Source: Asinibacterium sp. OR53 | Lineage (GTDB): Bacteria > Bacteroidota > Bacteroidia > Chitinophagales > Chitinophagaceae | NCBI RefSeq assembly: GCF_000515315.1 | Contig: NZ_KI911562.1 | Coordinates: 1,198,505-1,262,504 of the forward strand | Direction of reading: 5' to 3' | DNA length: 64,000 nt | Shown: one piece after another, positions 51,887 to 60,390 of the stretch | Position numbering within the stretch: the first letter of the stretch is position 1 | Layout: each line of letters begins with the position of its first letter | Notes under the pieces: generated by a model | Told to the model about the DNA's origin: nothing | What the model saw: the letters and a program-made list of their open reading frames with translations, nothing else | The model's database searches: none | Made by a program: the position numbers and the translations under genes

Positions 51887-54435
51887 TGATTCGATTTTAA
51901 ATATTTTTCCATTTCATGCAACTTAGCGTGTTGCGGATAGTCTTCCAGCATCGTTTGAACAAGAGATTGAATATTGATGTGTTTCCCTCCGCTGCCGTGC
52001 TGTAAAAGGCCGATTGCCTGTCGCCAGTTTTCTTCGCGACTGCTGTGGTGATGTAGAAGATTTATCTTACCCCCCGCCCGTTTCCATATTTCTCGGTCTT
52101 CGGGACCTTTATCATATAATTCCAGCGCAAGATCTAACACAGCTTGGTAAAGACCGGCATTTGATGAACTACCAGAAAACAACCAGCCCCACATAAATTT
52201 ATCCCACTTGCTTAAATCACACAATGATGAACAACCCACCAGCGCATGTCTGAAATCCTTGTTGTGCTTTGCCTTTTCGAATATTTGCTTGGCAGTAAGA
52301 CGAAGTTGCTTGCGTGCAACCATTTCGCCTAGTCTTCGAGACAGCTGATCATTAACCTCACGGCTGTAATAATTAACATAATCAGCGAAATATGCATCCT
52401 TTAAACCATCAACCAACTCATACACGTCAATGACCACCTCAATATTATCCTGATACTTTTCCAACAAGGTGCTTAAAAACTTGTCTGTTGCCATATAGGA
52501 AGACAATTCTGTTTCTATCGATTCGTCGATCTCATTACCACTTACTATACATGACAATAATTTTTTAGCAGTAGCATCCAAGAAGAGGTTCTTATCTGAT
52601 ACCGGCAACTTTTTCCAAATCTCTTTCCGTTTTTTGTAGTGATAGATATCTGCGAATTTGCTTTGCCCGATAAAACGAAATAATGCTGCCGGCACATCCT
52701 TATCTAAAACAACTTCATTTAGCACTCCTTCGACAATATCAGCAATTTTGGGTATACCATGTTCGATATCACCTTTGACCTGTAGGCTAGATAGCCATAT
52801 TTTCAGCCAGTTTGGAGAAGTCACATCAAGCCTCTTCAAAAGAGAACCGTTCGTAGCAGCGTTTCGACCATAACTATCGACTAGAAACGAATGTCCCGTT
52901 TTCAAAGTCACCTTCAAAAAATCTGCATCATCTACTTTTTGTAATAATAAATGTGTTCCTTTTCTCTCTGAATCTTCCACTTTATCTTCCAGCTCAAGCT
53001 GCCTCCTAATACCATCTCCGATCGGCTCAAACAGTATTAGGAGATTTGCATGCAACACTAGCCAGGATTTTTTAGCACTTAACTCGCAAAGCTGTTTGGC
53101 AACTTGTGATGAAAGATTCTTTGGAAAATCTCGCAGTAGAGATGTTTCATATCTCTTATCATTCGAAAAGAAATCTGTAATGGCTTTCGGTAACACGGTA
53201 TATTTTGCAAACACCTTCCAGAGATTATGATAGGCATTCACATTGAAAGAGTCAATTACTTTTTGTAAAGCCACTTCAAACGAATTATGCCACCAGTTTT
53301 TAATATCTCCATCCTGTAACGCTTGTATTAGATCAGAAATTATTACTTGATCAAAAGCACTTGTTTTTGCAAATTCATTTTCTACACTCTCTTCAAAAGC
53401 ATTCCCGATCTCTTTTATGCCTTCCTGAAACGCTGTAATAGGAAAATTCTTAAAAGCTTTATAGTTTCGATCAACACCTGAAACAATATTTTCGTGTAGT
53501 CTGGCAATAATTTTCGTCTTGATTGACTTCCCGTCAATGGGATTGGGCGATAATTTTGCGACTTGTCGCAACAACTGCCGAAGTGCATCGGCGGTTAAGT
53601 GTTGTATTTTCTCAAAAGCGTCATAAGCTTTTATACACAATTGAAGCTCTTCCCAGTTTTGAAGTTCTACGTTTAAGGATTTTACAAAATCATTTAGTCC
53701 GCTTAAAGGGGCTGGCCTTATAATATATTTTTCAAGCGTTGAAGCGGGTTCTACAATTTCCTCTCGCTCGCCTGAAATGTAATCGTGATTTTTGATAGAT
53801 TGCTCCAAGCCTGGCTGGAAGTATATAACCGTTTTTGTTTGGTCAATAGCTACATAAGAGAAGCCTGCAGTAAAAGAAATCTGCTTGCGAAAAGCGATTG
53901 GAAGCCCGTTCCATACTACCCCAATAGCCTCTGCGAAACTTTTTAAAGACCCACAATACAGAATCGGATGTTTGCCTATCTCAAGTTGAGTTATGAGATT
54001 TTGGGTGTAAGCCTTATGTGCAACATGCGAATTAGGAACTGAAAAATCTGAAGCATCGGTGTGAATTGCTAGCAGTGCTGTCTTATCCTGCGGAATATGC
54101 GAGATAAAATAATGAAGCAACTTATCGAAATCATTTAGGTACTGAAGATCAGCAAGTTTCAAGATCAACGCATGCGTAAACACCATACCACCACGTTGCG
54201 CTGATGTATCGGGAAACGTCAACGTAACAATGTAATATTCTTTAAACGCAACCGCGGAATAATAGGGAGACAACTCTAAGCCTGCAGGCAGCGAACTCGG
54301 CCGGTCGGTAAATCCAACCAGGAATGAATTAAGTTCGGCATCCTCAAAACTCGCAGATATTTTTCCGTGAGAACGCTGGACCTCGCCATAATACGCTTGT
54401 TGTATGGTGATATTAATGCTCAAGGAATGTTGCAA
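51883..54435 (-). CDS. GAP1-like (GTPase-associated) protein with C-terminal EAD1-like domain
   Basis: The 850-residue protein has an N-terminal domain of the GTPase-associated protein 1 type (SINITIQQAYYGEVQRSHGK, then YYIVTLTFPDTSAQRGGMVF and LLAIHTDA), long helical middle and C-terminal parts, and at 767-850 an EAD1-like domain (GPEDREIWKRAGG, SSREENWRQAIG, HGSGGKHINIQSL). The shared domain with the downstream phosphorylase implies homotypic pairing. It follows the two GTPase genes, overlapping the second by 23 bp. Its likely role is to link the GTPase switch to effector activation. The name rests on family resemblance and gene order. Confidence 0.78.
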   Translation of the reverse strand: MQHSLSINITIQQAYYGEVQRSHGKISASFEDAELNSFLVGFTDRPSSLPAGLELSPYYSAVAFKEYYIVTLTFPDTSAQRGGMVFTHALILKLADLQYLNDFDKLLHYFISHIPQDKTALLAIHTDASDFSVPNSHVAHKAYTQNLITQLEIGKHPILYCGSLKSFAEAIGVVWNGLPIAFRKQISFTAGFSYVAIDQTKTVIYFQPGLEQSIKNHDYISGEREEIVEPASTLEKYIIRPAPLSGLNDFVKSLNVELQNWEELQLCIKAYDAFEKIQHLTADALRQLLRQVAKLSPNPIDGKSIKTKIIARLHENIVSGVDRNYKAFKNFPITAFQEGIKEIGNAFEESVENEFAKTSAFDQVIISDLIQALQDGDIKNWWHNSFEVALQKVIDSFNVNAYHNLWKVFAKYTVLPKAITDFFSNDKRYETSLLRDFPKNLSSQVAKQLCELSAKKSWLVLHANLLILFEPIGDGIRRQLELEDKVEDSERKGTHLLLQKVDDADFLKVTLKTGHSFLVDSYGRNAATNGSLLKRLDVTSPNWLKIWLSSLQVKGDIEHGIPKIADIVEGVLNEVVLDKDVPAALFRFIGQSKFADIYHYKKRKEIWKKLPVSDKNLFLDATAKKLLSCIVSGNEIDESIETELSSYMATDKFLSTLLEKYQDNIEVVIDVYELVDGLKDAYFADYVNYYSREVNDQLSRRLGEMVARKQLRLTAKQIFEKAKHNKDFRHALVGCSSLCDLSKWDKFMWGWLFSGSSSNAGLYQAVLDLALELYDKGPEDREIWKRAGGKINLLHHHSSREENWRQAIGLLQHGSGGKHINIQSLVQTMLEDYPQHAKLHEMEKYLKSNQ

Positions 54436-55264
54436 TTATTTGTGTTAAATCTGACTCTTTTTCTCCTTTCGATGTGATTAAATACCCAAAACTCTCCGGC
54501 CCTTTTTTAACGTAGTCCATATCAGGTTCCGTCAATGACAATGATTTTTCAGTGGAAGAAAGCCCAATTACTTCCCAATAACCCTCACGCCAATTAGAAC
54601 TGATAAAGCTCCATAAACCAGGCAGTCTCTTGCGCAAGACATTCCGCGGCATCATACCCTGCTCATCTTGGTCCAGCAAATCCCAACAAGAAATCACAAA
54701 TGATAACTTTGGAAATTCAACCTGATGTCTGGTTGGCATTTTTTTTGCGAACAGCAGTATCTGTAATAGTTCGATATAAAAAGCGGTCGCCGATAATTTC
54801 ATTGGCTCGGTCTCTGCTTGCCTTGTTTTCAAAACCTCCTGCTCTGGAAGACCTCTACTAACTACATCCTCTACCGGTAAAATTTTATCCAATCTTACCA
54901 TCAGCAACCAACCCGTACTTTCATCAACTTGTTTTTTCCATTCTTTATCAATCCGTCGATCCCCAACCATACTCCTGATCTGTTCTCCACCATAATCCGG
55001 AAAACTGAAAACAAATTTTTCCCCAGCTGTACGTTCTATTTCCAAATCCAAATTGTTATGCGTTGAAACAGAGGTGTGGCCAGCAGATTTTCCCTCGTTA
55101 AGACTATCCAAGACCTCTTTAAAAATTGTTAGGTTTTCAGGTGGCGAAACAATTTTATAGCGGTCTTTTTTTGTATTCAATCTACCATACAACTGACCAC
55201 CAAAATGCGTTTTGCCAGCATCCGGGCCACCGATTATCATGATTCTTGTTGAATGATTTGTCAT
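54413..55264 (-). CDS. TRAFAC-type GTPase of a double-GTPase pair (first)
   Basis: The 283-residue protein has a P-loop IGGPDAGKTHF (G12 to F21), a G3-like DYGGEQIRSM and a G4 position reading SCWDLLD rather than NKxD. This is the degenerate pattern of the GTPases found beside GAP1-like genes. It overlaps the other GTPase gene by 4 bp and the GAP1-like gene by 23 bp. It likely acts as the sensor or switch of the conflict system; GTP specificity is not proven by the motifs. Confidence 0.75.
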   Translation of the reverse strand: MTNHSTRIMIIGGPDAGKTHFGGQLYGRLNTKKDRYKIVSPPENLTIFKEVLDSLNEGKSAGHTSVSTHNNLDLEIERTAGEKFVFSFPDYGGEQIRSMVGDRRIDKEWKKQVDESTGWLLMVRLDKILPVEDVVSRGLPEQEVLKTRQAETEPMKLSATAFYIELLQILLFAKKMPTRHQVEFPKLSFVISCWDLLDQDEQGMMPRNVLRKRLPGLWSFISSNWREGYWEVIGLSSTEKSLSLTEPDMDYVKKGPESFGYLITSKGEKESDLTQIIATFLEH

Positions 55265-56229
55265 ACACTACGTTTTGATAGGAAAAGGTCTTCAGTATTA
55301 TGTCGGCTAACCATAAGCGGCGGGTTGGTCTCCCCACCAGTGACCTGCATGATCCATTCTATACTTGAAAGTATATTGGAATGAAAACCTTCTTGCTCAC
55401 CCTCCCTAACACTTGTCTGAAACTCCCGGTAATTTTCCAAGGGGGAGTTCTGGATATGCCCCGAAATCTGCTCGCGAATCAGTTCGTCTACTTCTATATC
55501 TGCTTTCGACCAAATGAGACCGAAGGGTCTTTTGCCCAATAAATATTTCAGCCTATCAGCGACGAGTTTTGTTTGCTGACGGGCCTTACCGAGCTCATTG
55601 CCACTAAGCATTTCACAATCTGCAAAAAGTAGAAATGCATCGGCATTACGATGGATCCACACTGCCCCCTCTGCATTTGGGTCGTTTTTGTTGGCGATCC
55701 AGTGTTCAAACCACTCACCCGGCGCATCAGTAAACACCAATTCCTTCCTTTCTCCAGTCGTATTTCTTAACGACAAATGCAACAACCCCGGTGCTCGCCC
55801 GGCATTAATACTGGTATGTGGCGGAAACTGGATACTATTGTGTTGCTTCCAGCTCAAATACCACGCAATGCTCTCCCACCCACCTAATGTAAGTGATCCC
55901 GCAAACGAATAATCACCAATCGAAGCGCCTTGCCTTAACAGGCAATACAACGTAGCTAGAAACGTTGTCTTACCAGCACTCGCTGCACCGGTAATACCAA
56001 TTAGGTTAACTTTTGAATTCGATGATAGAATATTAAGATCCTGTAGCCCCATTGTGTTTCCCGTCCACGGCACGCGTACAAAAAAGTCCTCTTCAGCTTT
56101 GTTTACATCATCTGTCTTGGCAGCTACATCTTTACCGTAAAACTTGCAGTCGGTTAGTACATCGCAACCTTCATGATTGCAGCCTGTTTCATGTGGATGA
56201 CAATCCTCTTTTGAACAATTACCCGCCAT
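55261..56229 (-). CDS. TRAFAC-type GTPase with Cys-rich N-terminus (second)
   Basis: The 322-residue protein starts with a cysteine- and histidine-rich segment (C5, C10, C17, C22, C28) that could bind zinc, followed by a GTPase domain with Walker A GAASAGKT at 81-88, G3 FTDAPGEWFEHW and a G4-like WSKAD. The paired GTPases match the double-GTPase arrangement of GAP1 systems. The zinc-like segment may recognise a ligand or protein. It lies 2 bp after the helical protein gene and overlaps the next gene by 4 bp. Confidence 0.78.
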   Translation of the reverse strand: MAGNCSKEDCHPHETGCNHEGCDVLTDCKFYGKDVAAKTDDVNKAEEDFFVRVPWTGNTMGLQDLNILSSNSKVNLIGITGAASAGKTTFLATLYCLLRQGASIGDYSFAGSLTLGGWESIAWYLSWKQHNSIQFPPHTSINAGRAPGLLHLSLRNTTGERKELVFTDAPGEWFEHWIANKNDPNAEGAVWIHRNADAFLLFADCEMLSGNELGKARQQTKLVADRLKYLLGKRPFGLIWSKADIEVDELIREQISGHIQNSPLENYREFQTSVREGEQEGFHSNILSSIEWIMQVTGGETNPPLMVSRHNTEDLFLSKRSV

Positions 56230-56230
56230 A

Positions 56231-57499
56231 TTAGTCTTCGTTTGGTATTAAATAATTCGCCATCTTATTATGCAGTATAGCAACTGCTATATCACAAAGC
56301 GATACTGTTTCGGATGGATCAATCCCTGTGTATTTTTTTAAAGAAGTAGCCTTCTCTTTGCCGTAAGCCGCTAGTGAAATAAAATCCGTTATTGGAATTC
56401 TTCCGTCAGCATGGTCAGTGTCATCCAGGCATCCCTGAAGCAACGCCTCGTTATCTTTTGTAATAAGAGATGTAAGCAAATCCGAATAAGGGATTTTTTT
56501 ATCTGCCGATGAATTGATCATTAGCAAAGTGTCACGCAATAAAAAATCAACACTCACCGGCACGAGCTTTGGCAACAACTGATAAAGATCAGCTGCCATA
56601 ACTATAGGCTGCATAACATCGCTTACAGTGCGATAACTATTTTTTAAAATCGACGAGTATAATGTTTCCTTCCACCATAACAACTTGCTCCTTCGCTCAA
56701 CGGCCGTGATCGACTGAAATGATTCTTGCAAAACTCCGTCAAGATTTTTCTTAAACTCCGTCAAAAATTTATTGATTGAAGTTTCTATTCCTGATGCCGA
56801 CAATGTCTTATCAAGCTGCCCGAACGCATTTACGATCGCGTCCGTAATTCCGAGTGCAGCAGTATTGGAAAAATGTGTGGCCCATTCATTGGGATGGTTA
56901 TAGGGATCGTGACCCTGTGGTGATCTGGCTGCTGCTGTTTTTAATTTTGCTTTTAAAGCATCCTGATCAACATTGACAGCTTCTACTTTTAAACCTGTTA
57001 CTTTCAAAGCACCGAGCTTTAACGCTGGAGATTTCTCTTCCAAAGACCATTCACTCGAAGCATTCTTTTCGGCTGCTTCTCCAAGCTCTGTAACGATCTC
57101 TTCCACGATCTGCTTTTCTCTTCCCAATTTGGCGTATGGATAGAAGTTGCTCGCTGTGAGATAAATAATCGCCGCTACGACCGGGTCTGTTTTCCCAGCG
57201 TCATGAAGCGCGTGAAGTATAACCGCACGCAAAATTGAAACCGGTCGATCTGAAAATTTAGACCGCAGCGCTTTCCAATGCGCGGTAACAATTTTTTCAA
57301 CCTTAATTAGCACAGGGTCTTCACCACTAACATTAGGATCAAGGCCAACAAGCGTGTATGCAGGCAAAAGATCTTGTTCATCAGCAAGTTTTTTTCCCAA
57401 ATCTGCAATTGACCTTTCGATGTGCTCCAAGCGCTCATCGCTATCACCGATATTAAGCAGGTCGGCCTGCAATAAGGATTGCAACAATGTATTTTCCAT
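56231..57499 (-). CDS. All-helical GASH-like GTPase-associated protein
   Basis: The 422-residue protein is predicted almost entirely helical, starting MENTLLQSLLQADLLNIGDS with a heptad-like helix, a middle with VVAAIIYLTASNFYPYAKLG and a long helical C-terminal part. There is no catalytic motif. Its position just before two TRAFAC GTPase genes and a GAP1-like gene matches the GASH (GTPase-associated system helical) component. It is the third gene of the operon, 10 bp from the RloB gene. Confidence 0.65.
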   Translation of the reverse strand: MENTLLQSLLQADLLNIGDSDERLEHIERSIADLGKKLADEQDLLPAYTLVGLDPNVSGEDPVLIKVEKIVTAHWKALRSKFSDRPVSILRAVILHALHDAGKTDPVVAAIIYLTASNFYPYAKLGREKQIVEEIVTELGEAAEKNASSEWSLEEKSPALKLGALKVTGLKVEAVNVDQDALKAKLKTAAARSPQGHDPYNHPNEWATHFSNTAALGITDAIVNAFGQLDKTLSASGIETSINKFLTEFKKNLDGVLQESFQSITAVERRSKLLWWKETLYSSILKNSYRTVSDVMQPIVMAADLYQLLPKLVPVSVDFLLRDTLLMINSSADKKIPYSDLLTSLITKDNEALLQGCLDDTDHADGRIPITDFISLAAYGKEKATSLKKYTGIDPSETVSLCDIAVAILHNKMANYLIPNED

Positions 57500-57508
57500 A
57501 TTTTAGCT

Positions 57509-58210
57509 TTAGATGTTTTGTTTTAAGTTTAATAATTCCTCTACCAACAGATGGACCGTCGTGCAGGAGTTATGCTCTGCAAAGTCTTGCCTACCATTGT
57601 AGTTACTCATCAACTGTTTACCCCTTTTTATAGCCAAAAGCACATCGCCGTGCTCCTTTAGTAAGATGTACATGTCTTCACTATTTTTTTCATACACGTA
57701 AGTATCATCTAAAAATGCTTTCAAGTTCTGCTCTATCAACCTCTGATGCTGTTCTCGGCTCATCGCATTTTGATAGTAATGAAAATGTAACAGATACCAG
57801 AGCTCAAACGCTTCATTACTCCACGCGCAATAAATGACCGGCTGAGAATTTGTACATCGCTGAATAGCGGAGTTAAAATCATCTGCCTCAAAACTGTCTT
57901 TATCAAACACCACCCAAAGTTTATCTACTTCTCGCGTTGACTCTGATTCGTATTTTTCTTTCAACCGCAGCGCCTCGTCAACAAGCGACTGCGTGTTTCG
58001 GCCCGTACCTTCTATATCGATCCTGTATGCAGTAAGAACCCCTTTGGGTAGATCGTGTTTGAGCGCCTCAAAGTAATTAGGCTCCGTCTTCTCTCCCTCG
58101 CATACAATCAGGTAATAACTACGCTTAGCCCGGATCTCTTGGCTTCGTTTCTGCTCTTCTCTCGCATAACGCTTTAACCGCTCGTTTGGGATTTTTATTT
58201 TCCGGGCCAT
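57509..58210 (-). CDS. RloB-family protein (AbiLii-like)
   Basis: The 233-residue protein has the RloB signature: YYLIVCEGEKTEPNYFEALK, LWVVFDKDSFEADDF and AWSNEAFELWYLLHF. The E, DxD-like and acidic residues suggest a TOPRIM-like nuclease fold. RloB is the second gene of AbiL-type abortive infection pairs, next to an AAA ATPase, as here. It overlaps the ATPase gene by 16 bp and precedes the GASH-like gene by 10 bp, joining two systems in one transcript. Confidence 0.9.
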   Translation of the reverse strand: MARKIKIPNERLKRYAREEQKRSQEIRAKRSYYLIVCEGEKTEPNYFEALKHDLPKGVLTAYRIDIEGTGRNTQSLVDEALRLKEKYESESTREVDKLWVVFDKDSFEADDFNSAIQRCTNSQPVIYCAWSNEAFELWYLLHFHYYQNAMSREQHQRLIEQNLKAFLDDTYVYEKNSEDMYILLKEHGDVLLAIKRGKQLMSNYNGRQDFAEHNSCTTVHLLVEELLNLKQNI

Positions 58211-59499
58211 CCTTTAAGGATATTTGAAAGATCACCGATAAAAGGAATAGCGCCATAACGGCCCTGGATATAATCTTTTTCAAAAGACCTATCCTTACGC
58301 ACGGCCTTGTCCGCACCTTCTTCCTTGTATTCGATGAGCGAATACAGATCAGAGGCGCCATACTCATCCTTCTCTACAAAATAAATCTGGTCTCTACGGT
58401 AGTTACCGTTAGAAAGCAAGTTTGTATCATGCGTTGCAAAAATCAATTGTGCATTTTTTGGGTTATGCTCTTGCGAATTAAACAACCTCGTAATAGCCAG
58501 TGTCAAAAGAGGGTGCAGGCTTGCATCCAGTTCATCAACCACCAATACACCGCCATCATGCAGCACATCGAATACTGGCCCCGACATATTGAAAATCTTA
58601 TTTGTTCCAGCAGACTCCTGCGAATCCATCGAGAACTCAACCGCACCCACCTCCTTGTTTTTGCTGTCGTATTTTTTATGCAGTGTCATAGCATCTACCA
58701 TTGTTTTGCCCTGTAGCTTTCTGCTAAACTCCTGCATCACAGACTCAGGCATATCCTTTGGCAACCGCGATGCATCAAATTCTTTTTTATACAATTTGAC
58801 TGAATCAAAACCCAGATCAGCGTTGTTAAAAAAAGATTGCAGAGAGGGGTTGGTCTCATCGTTTTCCAGCAGCGAAAAAGTAACACCTGTATATCTCTCA
58901 TGACTTAACCCGGAAATGGTTACTATATTTTTAAACCAATTCATAATCCCCTTAGCAGTCTTGCCGTTGAACTGATCGACAACTGTAAGGAAGAGCGCAT
59001 TATTCCTTGTCTTTTCCTCCAGATCTTTTCCTTCCGCGAATCCGCGCATCACCTCAATACCATCATTTTCACGAATGAACAGAGGCTTCTCCGCCTGCTT
59101 CTTTGAAAAAAACAACCATTCGGATTTTACGGATAGATTATCGACCTCAAACCCGTATCGATACCGAACCTTATCCAGCAGGAAGATCATTTCAAAAAAC
59201 GAAGGCTGATCCTCTGTTTCTGTATTCAATAAAAACGGAATGGTTTTCAACTCTGCTGCGGAAGACTGTTCAAAGGACTGAACGACTAACCTGTGCATGG
59301 TTGAGATAGCCCGGATAAGATTAGTCTTACCGCTAGAGTTAGCGCCATAAATAACAGCACCTTTCAAAAAGTCACAGCGTTCTGTTTGAATGACGTTGGT
59401 ATCAGCGTAATCCTTGATCGCAGTGGCAGCAAGACTTAGCGTTTTCTTGTCTTTAAATGATAAAAAATTTCCAACTGTAAATTCTAATAACATAATCAC
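58195..59499 (-). CDS. RloA/AbiLi-like AAA ATPase
   Basis: The 434-residue protein has Walker A GANSSGKT at 52-59, an OLD-like/AAA_15 middle and Walker B GGVLVVDELDASLHPLLTLA with the D-E and H-loop of ABC-type ATPases (FATHDTNLL). It is the first gene of the seven-gene operon. With RloB it resembles AbiL, where the ATPase senses infection and the RloB partner executes. A near-palindrome of 37 bp lies 37 bases upstream. Confidence 0.9.
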   Translation of the reverse strand: MIMLLEFTVGNFLSFKDKKTLSLAATAIKDYADTNVIQTERCDFLKGAVIYGANSSGKTNLIRAISTMHRLVVQSFEQSSAAELKTIPFLLNTETEDQPSFFEMIFLLDKVRYRYGFEVDNLSVKSEWLFFSKKQAEKPLFIRENDGIEVMRGFAEGKDLEEKTRNNALFLTVVDQFNGKTAKGIMNWFKNIVTISGLSHERYTGVTFSLLENDETNPSLQSFFNNADLGFDSVKLYKKEFDASRLPKDMPESVMQEFSRKLQGKTMVDAMTLHKKYDSKNKEVGAVEFSMDSQESAGTNKIFNMSGPVFDVLHDGGVLVVDELDASLHPLLTLAITRLFNSQEHNPKNAQLIFATHDTNLLSNGNYRRDQIYFVEKDEYGASDLYSLIEYKEEGADKAVRKDRSFEKDYIQGRYGAIPFIGDLSNILKGWPGK

Positions 59500-59535
59500 C
59501 CTCTTTTATAAACTCATTGTAAAGATAAAAACAAT

Positions 59536-59572
59536 TATGTAAAAAGTGAGAAATTTTCTCATTTTTTACATA
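59536..59572. promoter_or_regulatory. 37-bp near-palindrome before the seven-gene operon
   Basis: The segment starts TATGTAAAAA and ends TTTTTACATA with TGAGAA/TTCTCA inside; over 37 bases only one pair is mismatched. It lies just upstream of a -7-like TATCTTTA (complement of 59520-59527). The position suits an operator occluding the promoter, or a transcribed hairpin. Confidence 0.6.
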
Positions 59573-59994
59573 AAAATATGAATATATTAGAGGGGTTTTA
59601 AGGAGAGGAGTCTCTCAAACACCTGATAATCAAATTTTTACTAAATTTATTAGGCTAACATCTCGCTTCCTCACCGCTCTTCAATTCCATACCCTACTAA
59701 CCAAAAAAACTGTCCATTCTGGTAACCGTCGTCTCCACCAACTGATCCGACACACTCTGCGAAATACAGGTAGTTGTCTGCAACATTGCTTCCTCTAAAC
59801 GAGGTTTGTATTGCGCATTAAAGTCCCCACTTTAGGACCTGACCGAAGAAGAAAAACTGGTGGGCTTGGGATACAGCGGCAAAGATATTTTAGGACTAGA
59901 CAAGACCCATTTTTGATGGATCTTCTAGTTACCAAGATGGCCGAATGAGACTAAATAATCTCCAAATCTTTGCCTCAATGTTTGCCCCAAAAGA
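59573..59994. other. Gene-free stretch with decayed coding fragments
   Basis: No intact gene is present. A minus-strand frame (59697 to about 59830) reads AQYKPRLEEAMLQTTTCISQ and on to DSFFG before a stop, and a plus-strand frame around 59840-59918 reads LTEEEKLVGLGYSGKDILGL before a stop. Both look like protein ends or starts, but I do not recognise them. They may be relics of genes from the element or of the interrupted locus. Confidence 0.35.
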
Positions 59995-60033
59995 AAAATG
60001 GCCTTGTAATCAATTGATTATCAAGGCCATTTT
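59995..60033 (-). terminator. Terminator of the tRNA-like RNA
   Basis: AAAATGGCCTTG and CAAGGCCATTTT form a 12-bp stem with an inner ATCAATTGAT palindrome. On the minus strand the T run follows the stem, 11 bases after the RNA's 3' end. This makes transcription of the RNA plausible. Confidence 0.8.
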
Positions 60034-60044
60034 ACGGTGTTGTG

Positions 60045-60216
60045 CTGTAGGGGGAGGGCTCGAACCTCCACGAGGCAGTTAGCAATAGCGCAAAGTTCAG
60101 TGGTCGACCCTGGTCGCCCGGGTATTGCTACCCGCGCGGCTCTACACTACGTTTGTCCTGTGATCCTCACCCCCGAGACAAGAGGGCATGTCTGCCAAAG
60201 ATTTCATCACCCCACA
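60045..60216 (-). ncRNA. 172-nt tRNA-like RNA with giant variable region
   Basis: The minus strand has a tRNA-like start and end that pair: acceptor TGTGGGG with CCCTACA (one G-U), T8-G9, a D-arm region with GGCAGACATG as in tRNA-Leu, a possible anticodon stem CCCTC/GGGGG with loop TTGTCTC (formal anticodon GTC), and a T arm GGAGG-TTCGAGC-CCTCC. Between anticodon stem and T arm lie about 97 bases instead of about 15, with a CGGGTA-GCAA-TACCCG hairpin. A terminator follows. It may be a degenerate tRNA-Leu, a mobile tRNA-like element or a new RNA; it is not a tmRNA by its 5' sequence. Confidence 0.5.
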
Positions 60217-60390
60217 GTATTGATAAGAACTCGTTTGCCCACCGTTTAAAGATGGTTGTCATTGTTTGACAGCACAATGTTAGATAAAATACCTGATTTG
60301 TTGCAAATATTTCAATGAATATTTTGTATTTATCGAAAATGTTCAATAATTTGCATATTATAATTGATTTTATCAAAAAAATAAAGGAAA

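Noticed and set aside
60045..60216. tmRNA (ssrA)
   Set aside because: The 5' end and D-like arm do not match tmRNA, the size is too small, and there is no tag reading frame; the segment resembles tRNA-Leu at its 5' part.
60045..60216. tRNA-Leu with a group I intron
   Set aside because: The insert of about 97 nt is far shorter than any group I intron, and the P7/P3 core is not visible.
60037..60249. 70-codon plus-strand frame
   Set aside because: It is antisense to the tRNA-like RNA and has no recognisable protein features.
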